Assembly (NCBI RefSeq): GCF_001921215.1
Contig: NZ_MSIF01000007.1
Coordinates: 124,001 to 188,000 of the forward strand
Length of the DNA: 64,000 nucleotides
DNA from: Actinophytocola xinjiangensis
Lineage (GTDB): Bacteria > Actinomycetota > Actinomycetes > Mycobacteriales > Pseudonocardiaceae
Direction of reading: 5' to 3'
The notes under the pieces were generated by a model. The model was not told the DNA's origin and made no database searches. It worked only from the letters and a program-made list of their open reading frames with translations. This document shows positions 54,001-64,000 of this stretch, piece by piece (position 1 is the first letter of the stretch; each line of letters opens with the position of its first letter). The position numbers and the translations under genes were made by a program.

Positions 54001-56907
54001 GACGCCGATCACCCGCCAGTGCGGGATCGGGTCGAGCAGCCGGCGCAGCCGCTTGGGGTCCTCGGTCAGGGCGACCAGCACCTTCGCCTGTTCCCGCGCG
54101 CCGAGGGCGGGGTGCACCGACCGGGTCCAGGTCAGCAGGGACGCCGGGGTGGTCGTGCTCGCCGCCGGTAACAGCCGGGTGGGCTCGGGCACGACGCGCG
54201 CCTCGGTGGGGTCGTTGACCAGCTGCTGGAACAGCTCGATACCCACCGGGTAGGGGGTCTTCTCGAACGGGTAGAGCGGCAGCGTCAGCTTGCGCGGCTC
54301 GCGGCCGGTGTGGTGGGCCTTCCAGTCCAGCGCGACGCCGGCCTCCCACAGCTTGCCGATCGCGTCGGCGAGGTGTTCACCGTCGCTGACCTCCTTCATC
54401 CGGTGCCGCAGCATGTTGACCGCCACGACGTCAGTATCCCCGCTGGTGGCGCGGACCAGCGACGACAGTGACCGACCCGGCCCCACTTCGACGAACACCG
54501 ACGCGCCGCGTTCGATCAGCGCCTCGACGCCGTCCTTGAACCGCACGGTCGAGCGGACGTGCCGGGGGTAGTAGGCGGGGTCGGTGGCCTGCTCGTCGGT
54601 GATCCAGGTGCCGGTCACGTTGGAGGTGTAGGGGATCGTCGGGGCACTGAGCGGGATCTGGTCGACGACCTCGCGGAACCGGTCGAGCACCGAGTCCATG
54701 AACTGCGAGTGGTAGGCGTGGTCGGCCTCGATGTGGGTGACGCTGATGTCGCGCTCCACGCACCGCCGTTCCAGGTCGGCGACCGCCTCGGGCGTGCCGG
54801 AGACCGTGCAGTCCTCCGGCCCGTTGACCGCCGCGATCGCCAGCGCGCCGCCCAGTTCGTCGCCCAGCAGCTCCAGCACGACCTGTTCGGCGGCCCGGAC
54901 CGAGGTGAGCGCGCCCAGCGGGGTGGTGTCCATCAGGCTGGCCCTGGCCTGGACCAGGCGGATGCCGTCGGCCAGGGAGAACACGCCGGCGATGTGCGCG
55001 GCGGCCAGCTCGCCGGTGCTGTGGCCGATCATGCCCTTGGGGGTGAGGCCCCAGCCGATCAGCGTGCGCGCCATCGAGCACTCGATCATGAACAGCAGGA
55101 CCTGGACGACCTCGATGTTGGCCAGCAGTTCCTCGGCCCGCGCCGACTCGCCGAAGAACACCTCGCGGAAGTGCTCGTGGCCCAGCTCCGAGCTGATCGC
55201 GAAGCACTCGTCGATGGCCTCGCGGAAGGCCGGCTCGGACTCGTAGAGGCCGATGGCCATCCGCAGGTGCTGCGCGCCCAGCCCGCTGAACAGGAAGTAC
55301 GCCTCGCCCCGGGCGCGGGCCGGGACCTGCGCCGACGGCTCGTCGGCGTCGATCGCGTCCTGGAGGCGCTCGGCCAACTGGGTGGCGTCGCGGAAAGGGA
55401 CGGCGTAGCGGTGGGCCAGGCCGCGCTGGCGGTTCTGCACCGTCCACGCCAGGTCCGCGCCGTTGGTGTCCGGGTGCGCGGCCAGGTACTCGACGAAACC
55501 GGCCCGCAGCCGCTGGATCGCCGCCGCCGAGGACGCCGACACCAGGAACGTGTTGTACTCGCGGCCCCTGCCCGACGCCGGGCGCCGGGCAGGCGGCTCC
55601 TCCATGACCAGGTGGACGTTGGTGCCGCCGATGCCGAAGGCGCTCACCCCGGCCCGCAGCGGCGGTCCGCCGGCCTCGGCGGGCGGCAGCGGCTGGTTCT
55701 CGGTGACCACGGTGAACGGGCTGCCGGTGAGGCTGATGTTCGGGTTCAGCTCGGTGAAGTGCGGGGTGCGGGGGATCAGCCGCTGCTCCAGGATCTTCGC
55801 CGTCTTGATCAGCGACGCGACGCCCGCCGCGGTGTCCAGGTGGCCGATGCTGGCCTTGAGCGAACCGACACCGGTGGTGCCGGCCTCGCCGGGGCCGAAC
55901 GCCTTGCGCAGCGCCTCGATCTCGATCGGGTCGCCCAGCGCGGTGCCGGTGCCGTGGGTCTCCACGTAGGACACCGAGGCCGGTTTCACGTTGGCCACGC
56001 GGTGGGCCTTGCGGATGACCTCGGCCTGGCCCTCGATGCTGGGCGCGGTGTAGCCGACCTTGCGGTTGCCGTCGTTGTTGATCGCCGAGCCCTTGATCAC
56101 CGCGTAGATCCGGTCGCCGTCGCGGACCGCGGTCTCCAGGCGCTTGAGCACGACCACGCCGGCGCCGTTGCCCTCGATGGTGCCGCCGGCGTCCTTGTCG
56201 AACGGCCGGCACACGCCGTCCGGCGAGTGGATCATGTTCTCCTGGTAGCGGTAGCCGTTCTTGTGCGGCAGGGTCAGGCCGCTGCCGCCGGCCATGGCGA
56301 TCTGGCAGGCGCCGGTCCACAGGTTGCGACACGCCAGGTCGACGGCGACCAGCGACGTGGAGCAGGCGCTGTGCACGGTCATCGCCGGGCCGCGCAGACC
56401 CAGCGCGTAGGCGATCCGGGTGGCGGCGAAGTCCTTGTCGTTGAGCTGGATCCCGGTGAACATCACCCCGGATCCGAGGATGTGCTTGGTCAGCGTGTGG
56501 GTCTCCCACGGGAGGTTGTTGGTCGCCCCGAGGAACAGGCCGATCGCCTCGGACCGGTTGTCGGCGGAGTAGCCGGCGTCCTCCAGGGCGTGGAAGGCCT
56601 CCTGGTGCAGCGCACGGACCTGGGGGTCGAGCAGGGTCGCGTCGGCCGGGGTGTAGTTGAAGAAGTCCGCGTCGAAGAACTCGACGTCCGGGAAGACACC
56701 CTTGGCCCGCACGTAGCGCGGGTCGGCGAGCGCGTCGTCGGCCACGCCGACCTCGCGCAGTTCGTCGTCGGTGAACCGGGTGACGGCGTCCACGTTCTCG
56801 ACGAGGTTGTGCCAGAACTCCTCGATGTCGGCCGCCGCCGGGAACCGGCCGGCCATGCCGATGACGGCGATCTCCAGACCGGTGGTGCTGCGCTCAGACA
56901 CTGCCAT
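51088..56907 (-). CDS. type I polyketide synthase: KS-AT-(inactive KR)-ACP-condensation domain
   Basis: The 1939-residue product starts at ATG 56907. KS is about 10-435 (active Cys182 in HSACSTSL; ETHGTGTALGDPIE; LKASIGHLDTAAG). AT is about 540-850 (GHSTGELAAAHIAGVF; HAYHSQFMD, nearest the malonyl-type HAFH). A KR-like structural stretch, about 930-1330, keeps VRYEGERRLVPRLVPL but lacks the GxGxxG loop and the Tyr/Asn catalytic residues, so no keto reduction is expected. ACP is about 1395-1465 (DIGLDSVKLVQF, Ser for the pantetheine arm). A C-terminal condensation-like domain (about 1540-1935) has FDHSVFDVSSG: the second His and the Asp are kept but the first His is Asp. It follows the NRPS by three bases. 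Confidence 0.92.
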   Translation of the reverse strand: MAVSERSTTGLEIAVIGMAGRFPAAADIEEFWHNLVENVDAVTRFTDDELREVGVADDALADPRYVRAKGVFPDVEFFDADFFNYTPADATLLDPQVRALHQEAFHALEDAGYSADNRSEAIGLFLGATNNLPWETHTLTKHILGSGVMFTGIQLNDKDFAATRIAYALGLRGPAMTVHSACSTSLVAVDLACRNLWTGACQIAMAGGSGLTLPHKNGYRYQENMIHSPDGVCRPFDKDAGGTIEGNGAGVVVLKRLETAVRDGDRIYAVIKGSAINNDGNRKVGYTAPSIEGQAEVIRKAHRVANVKPASVSYVETHGTGTALGDPIEIEALRKAFGPGEAGTTGVGSLKASIGHLDTAAGVASLIKTAKILEQRLIPRTPHFTELNPNISLTGSPFTVVTENQPLPPAEAGGPPLRAGVSAFGIGGTNVHLVMEEPPARRPASGRGREYNTFLVSASSAAAIQRLRAGFVEYLAAHPDTNGADLAWTVQNRQRGLAHRYAVPFRDATQLAERLQDAIDADEPSAQVPARARGEAYFLFSGLGAQHLRMAIGLYESEPAFREAIDECFAISSELGHEHFREVFFGESARAEELLANIEVVQVLLFMIECSMARTLIGWGLTPKGMIGHSTGELAAAHIAGVFSLADGIRLVQARASLMDTTPLGALTSVRAAEQVVLELLGDELGGALAIAAVNGPEDCTVSGTPEAVADLERRCVERDISVTHIEADHAYHSQFMDSVLDRFREVVDQIPLSAPTIPYTSNVTGTWITDEQATDPAYYPRHVRSTVRFKDGVEALIERGASVFVEVGPGRSLSSLVRATSGDTDVVAVNMLRHRMKEVSDGEHLADAIGKLWEAGVALDWKAHHTGREPRKLTLPLYPFEKTPYPVGIELFQQLVNDPTEARVVPEPTRLLPAASTTTPASLLTWTRSVHPALGAREQAKVLVALTEDPKRLRRLLDPIPHWRVIGVGFGDRYDFQAGGVSTVRPGDAADLARLLDDLQDHALVGDTFLIEHADHAWMSATLRALCAALPGLRERCVGDVLVLDTADATRTSPDLLARLVGLNHEHTGFRVRTLWCDAPVTTREGREHWQRVLRQELESTPPEDLHVRYEGERRLVPRLVPLHGGEAPDDVKSRETVVVCQAGDVADVLAGLSGDHAATSRRILPYGTDPVPAGDTVLPAATIVTLADRLAAMPEVDEIVLWDTPRTADRRRLVALLAGVAASQRAHCSVLSRARPDRTGWSGELTDWLADGEVLDAAYGLPRLLAFGELVTDGVSVLDLFPRLRAGDLRTAHHGLDLLASQTAGKDVATAETSDVDQRQAIEQIIERELYTLLGIADINHRADIFDIGLDSVKLVQFTTAMERNGHKVFVNDVYNHPTVSALATFVSRMAGAGAADGHTLESLSVTLGERLGVPCEFREVKPDRDEDVLLVLFVDGLDDALRRRAIAAFTDLRVGTDLLPHYILTRPAGVDLDGGLDFADLRTVLPAHTGDSQAVFDEIDRRQAELRRAIGSQPVNSTYAISGMQKQHFKWETRLQLYLVQFRQLMDVEVLQRALRDVVGRHGLLRSFVYRSLGRLRWKEFEAPRSFALPVMDLSGLDPRRQEELRADLVRREWSTNFEYLDKPMYQAVLVKYNERNYDLLFQFDHSVFDVSSGQLLRGDLLRRYEELLAGTIRAMPVAKSFRHLQAQLAKGPVGITSEELIERFALTDYVRHAKRIEEKTAHRADRKIRDIRFSVDLERLNGGEDESEMSYVVLHLYARVVSRLLGVDMVTLIMLLRARNLEDKDFSEIMGMALGGVPVLVPGGRDTVGEIGSIVAERFRMVNKNNICFLSMVRDLRSIVRNRKILGVMGKTMRPTCLLNFVGNVEDEYDAIWDMTLAQLEGDQNKLDYADFYGVSKMGNGRLDLLILTKWVDDPAEVVSILDEEVEYLARSGGR

Positions 56908-56910
56908 CCC

Positions 56911-59900
56911 TCACATCTCCGGGTCATCGTGCAGGTCGAGCAGAAGCCGGCTCGTCGCCAGGACAAGCTCCTGTTCTTCCTCTTCGTCGGGCGCGGGCGC
57001 GTCCGGTTCGGCCTGGTCGGTCCCGCCGGAGGCCAGGTGCGCGGCCAGCGCGGCGATCGAGGTGTGCTCGAAGTACAGGACCAGCGGCAGGTCGCGGTCC
57101 AGCGCCTTGCGCAGCCGGTTGTTGATGGTCAACAGGTTGAGCGAGTTGATCCCCAGGTCGAAGAAGTTGCGCCGCACGTCGACCGCGCCGGAAGGCACCA
57201 GGTCGGCCAGCGCGTCGTACACCACCCGTTCCATCTCCGACAGGCCCGAGAGCTCCGCCGCCGACGCGGGGGTCGGGGCGGCCGGGCGGATCGCGGCCAG
57301 CGCGGCCCGGTCGACCTTGCCGCTCTTGTTGAGCGGCAACGACTCCAGCGCCACCAGCTCGGCCGGGACCAGGTAGGGGGCGACGTTCGCGGCCAGGCCC
57401 TGGCGCACCTGGTCGGGGGTCAGGCCGCTGTCGGTGGTGTAGAAGCCGCGCAGGGACTTCTCCCCCGCGTTCTCCACACAGATCACCGACACGTCCCGCA
57501 CGCCGGGCAGCGCCCGCACCACGTGCTCGACCTCGCCGAGCTCGATCCGGAAGCCGCTGATCTTGACCTGGTCGTCGGCGCGGCCAAGGTAGTCGAACGT
57601 GCCGTCGGGCAGCTCACGGACCAGGTCCCCGGTGCGGTACAGGCGTTCGCCGGGCAGCGCGGGGACGGTGACGAACCGCTGCGCGGTCAGCTCCGGCTGG
57701 CGGTGGTAGCCGGCCGACACGCCGTCGCCGCCGACGCACAGCTCGCCGACCGCGCCGGGCGGCAGCGGGTTGAGCGCGCGGTCCAGCACGTGGGCGGTGG
57801 AATGCGCGAGCGGCACGCCGATGGGGATCCGGCCGCGTTCCAGGTCGGCCGGGCGCACCCGGTGGGTGGTGGAGAACGTGGTGTTCTCGGTCGGGCCGTA
57901 GCCGTTGGTGAGCACCAGGCCGGGGCAGGCGGCGCGCACGGTGGCCAGGTGCGGCACGGACAGCGCGCTGCCGCCGACCAGCAGGTGCTCCAGGCTGGCG
58001 AAGATCGTCGGGTCCTGGTCGCAGAGCTGGTTGAACAGCGGGGAGGTCAGCCACATGCTCCGCACCCCGCTGGCGGTGATCATGGCGCGCATCCGGTCGC
58101 CGTCGAGGACGTCGAGTTCCTCGGCCAGCACCAGGGTGCCGCCGTGCAGCAGGGTTCCCCAGATCTCGAAGGTGCTGGAGTCGAACGCCGGGGAGCCGGT
58201 GAACATCACCACCTGCTCGGCGGAGAAGTCGAAGAAGGTCTGGTCGGTGACCAGCCGCAGGATGTTGCGGTGGCTGATCCCGCAGCCCTTCGGCGCGCCG
58301 GTGGAGCCGGAGGTGTACATCAGGTACGCGGTGTCGGCGTTGGCCGTGGCCGGCCCGGTGAACGCCGGCACGTCACCGGTCGGCGGGTCCACCAGCAGGA
58401 CCTCGACCGAGGCCGGGGCCTTGGGCGCGAAATCGGTGACCGTGCACAGGTGGCGGGCGCCCGCGTCGGCCAGGATGTGCCCGACGCGGGGGTCGGCGTC
58501 CTTGGTGTCGATCGGGACGTAGAACGCGCCGGTCTTGAGCACGCCGAGGAACGCCGCGACCAGCTCCGGGCGGCGGTCGGCCAGCACCCCGACCGGGTCG
58601 CCCGGGGCGACACCCAGGTCGGTGAGTCGCCGGGCGATCGCGTCGGACCAGGCGTCCAGGTCGCGGTAGGTGTGGTGGCGGCCCTGCCAGGTCAGCGCGG
58701 TGCGCTCGCCGTGGCGGGCCACGACCTCGGCGAACACGGCCGGCAGGGTCGAGCCGAGCCGGGGGGAGGCCGTGGCGGCGGTGTGCCGGGCGGGGGCGTC
58801 GGCCAGGGCGAGGCCGGCGACCGGGACCGCCGGGTCGGCGACCGCCGCGGTGAGCACCCGCAGCAGCGAGCGCTCCAGGGTGGCCATGAGTTCCGGGGCG
58901 TAGGCGTTCTCGTTGTAGACGAAGGTGACCGCGAACTCCCTGCCCGGGTTGACCACGATGTGCAGGTCGTAGCTGGTCCGCTCGAACACCTCGACGCCCT
59001 CGAACGCCAGGTCGTCGTCGCCCTCGTCGCCGCCGAACTCCTGGAGCTGGTCGGACAGCGGGTAGTTCTCGAACGCGACGACGTGGTCGAGCAGCCCCGT
59101 GCGCAGCGAGGTCAGGGCCTGGATCTCGTGCAGCGCGAAGTGCTCGTAGGCGTTGGCGCGCAGGTAGGCGTCCTGCACGTCGCGGCACAGGCCGGTGAAG
59201 TCCTGGCCGGCCGAGGTCCGCACGCGCACCGGCTGGGTGTTGCAGAACAGGCCGACGGCCTCGCCGACCCCGGGCAGCGCCGTGCCGCGGCCGGACACCA
59301 CGCTGCCGAACACCACGTCATCGGTGTGGTTGAACTTCTGCAGCACCACGCCCCACGCGGCCTGGAACACCGCGTTCTGGGTGACCTTGGCGTCCCGGGC
59401 GAAGCCGCGCAGCCCCTCGTACAGGCCGGCCGGCAGGGTGAACCGGTGGCTCGCGCCCTGGTAGCCGCCCGGCCGTTCGGTGGTGGGCAGGACGGCCGCG
59501 GTCTCGTAGCCCTCCAGCGCGTCGGCCCAGTGCCGGCGGGCGTCGGTGTCGTGCTGGTTCTCGTACCAGGCGATGTACTCGCTGTAGGGCAGCGCCTCGG
59601 ACTTCTGCCGGTAGGTGCCGGTGCTGGTCAGCTCGTCGTAGTAGCCCATCATCGTCGCGAACAGCGGGCCAAGCGACCAGCCGTCCAGGACGATGTGGTG
59701 GAAGGTCAGCACCAGCCGCCACCGCCGGTCGGCGACCCGGACCAGCGTCGCGCGCAGCAGCACCTCCCTGGCCAGGTCGAAGCCCCGCGCCCGGTCGGCG
59801 GCCTTCAGCGCGTCGACCTCGGCGGCGGGGTCGGCCGAGGGCCGCACGTCCAGCACCCGCCACTCGGGGTCCCGCTCGCGCAGCACGATCTGGTAGGGCT

Positions 59901-60123
59901 CGTCGGTGTTGCGGAAGGAGAACAGGCTGCGCAGCACGCCGTAGGTCCGGGACACGCCGGCCAGCGCGGTGCGCAGGTGACCGGCGTCGATCTCACCGGC
60001 GATGGTGAAGTCGAACTGTTCGACGTAGGCGTCGGACCCGGTGTCCACGACGTGGCTGAACAGCATTCCCTTCTGCATCGCGGCCAGGCCGGAGATGGAC
60101 TCGATGTCGTCTTTCTCAACCAT
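56911..60123 (-). CDS. NRPS module: condensation-adenylation-PCP
   Basis: The 1070-residue product starts MVEKDDIESISGLAAMQKGMLF. C domain: about 10-440, with intact LTFHHIVLDGWSLGPL (HHxxxDG). A domain: about 450-960, with LMYTSGSTGAPKGCGISH, SPAFDSSTFEIWGTLLHGG, NGYGPTENTTF, GERLYRTGDLV, GRADDQVKISGFRIELGEVE and LPLNKSGKVDR. My manual pocket residues (D235 S236 F239 W278 L299 G301 G322 T330 F331) do not match a standard amino acid I know. PCP: about 985-1045, DLGINSLNLLTI. The acidic tail (about 1046-1070) may be a docking segment. It is 12 bases downstream of the previous NRPS gene. Confidence 0.95.
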   Translation of the reverse strand: MVEKDDIESISGLAAMQKGMLFSHVVDTGSDAYVEQFDFTIAGEIDAGHLRTALAGVSRTYGVLRSLFSFRNTDEPYQIVLRERDPEWRVLDVRPSADPAAEVDALKAADRARGFDLAREVLLRATLVRVADRRWRLVLTFHHIVLDGWSLGPLFATMMGYYDELTSTGTYRQKSEALPYSEYIAWYENQHDTDARRHWADALEGYETAAVLPTTERPGGYQGASHRFTLPAGLYEGLRGFARDAKVTQNAVFQAAWGVVLQKFNHTDDVVFGSVVSGRGTALPGVGEAVGLFCNTQPVRVRTSAGQDFTGLCRDVQDAYLRANAYEHFALHEIQALTSLRTGLLDHVVAFENYPLSDQLQEFGGDEGDDDLAFEGVEVFERTSYDLHIVVNPGREFAVTFVYNENAYAPELMATLERSLLRVLTAAVADPAVPVAGLALADAPARHTAATASPRLGSTLPAVFAEVVARHGERTALTWQGRHHTYRDLDAWSDAIARRLTDLGVAPGDPVGVLADRRPELVAAFLGVLKTGAFYVPIDTKDADPRVGHILADAGARHLCTVTDFAPKAPASVEVLLVDPPTGDVPAFTGPATANADTAYLMYTSGSTGAPKGCGISHRNILRLVTDQTFFDFSAEQVVMFTGSPAFDSSTFEIWGTLLHGGTLVLAEELDVLDGDRMRAMITASGVRSMWLTSPLFNQLCDQDPTIFASLEHLLVGGSALSVPHLATVRAACPGLVLTNGYGPTENTTFSTTHRVRPADLERGRIPIGVPLAHSTAHVLDRALNPLPPGAVGELCVGGDGVSAGYHRQPELTAQRFVTVPALPGERLYRTGDLVRELPDGTFDYLGRADDQVKISGFRIELGEVEHVVRALPGVRDVSVICVENAGEKSLRGFYTTDSGLTPDQVRQGLAANVAPYLVPAELVALESLPLNKSGKVDRAALAAIRPAAPTPASAAELSGLSEMERVVYDALADLVPSGAVDVRRNFFDLGINSLNLLTINNRLRKALDRDLPLVLYFEHTSIAALAAHLASGGTDQAEPDAPAPDEEEEQELVLATSRLLLDLHDDPEM

Positions 60124-60135
60124 GACAGTGCTCTC

Positions 60136-64000
<3,865 letters not shown>

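Overview
This is a high-GC actinobacterial chromosome segment. The order rpsA ... polA ... ANTAR response regulator (PdtaR type) ... tRNA-Leu, the frequent GTG/TTG starts, stop/start overlaps between genes, F420-type oxidoreductase, ECF sigma factors and a large NRPS/PKS cluster all point to a filamentous actinomycete. Pseudonocardiales is my best guess; this is inferred from gene content, not from a marker search.

Region 1 (1-20460) is mostly conserved core. It holds the rpsA 5' part, a methyltransferase/GNAT pair, an ECF sigma factor with an Asp-box membrane partner, polA overlapping an AraC-VOC pair, a hotdog thioesterase/LLM oxidoreductase pair, a complete branched-chain amino acid ABC transporter operon with a substrate-binding protein at each end, a fibronectin-III-type anchored protein, pdtaR and a tRNA-Leu(CAA) with a short variable loop.

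Region 2 (20461 to about 38100) starts at the 3' end of that tRNA and reads as an accessory conflict/defence island. It contains a DUF488 gene convergent with an unknown partner, a decayed IS30-type transposase, a SEFIR protein in one operon with a caspase/Ski2-like helicase fusion, a complete three-gene pPIWI-RE system transcribed divergently from it, an XRE-NB-ARC-TPR regulator preceded by a 16-codon hydrophobic micro-ORF with its own hairpin, and a divergent orphan protein. No distal att repeat or integrase is visible.

Region 3 (38265-45076) is a polymorphic-toxin locus of type VII secretion style: a YbaB-like gene, a WXG100-like gene, a 1409-residue toxin with a repetitive Gly/Ser/Pro linker and a nuclease-like C-terminus, an Imm49-type immunity gene and a second possible immunity or accessory gene.

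Region 4 (45266-64000) is a hybrid NRPS-PKS biosynthetic cluster running leftward: NRPS C-A-PCP-E (cut by the window end), NRPS C-A-PCP, PKS KS-AT-(degenerate KR)-ACP-C, a DrrAB-like ABC exporter, a type II thioesterase and a methyltransferase. Two small membrane-protein genes and a decayed adenylation-domain gene lie at its left edge. The order of synthetase genes suggests a D-residue, then a second residue, then a malonate-derived unit that keeps its beta-keto group, passed to a C-terminal condensation domain whose acceptor is not in the window.
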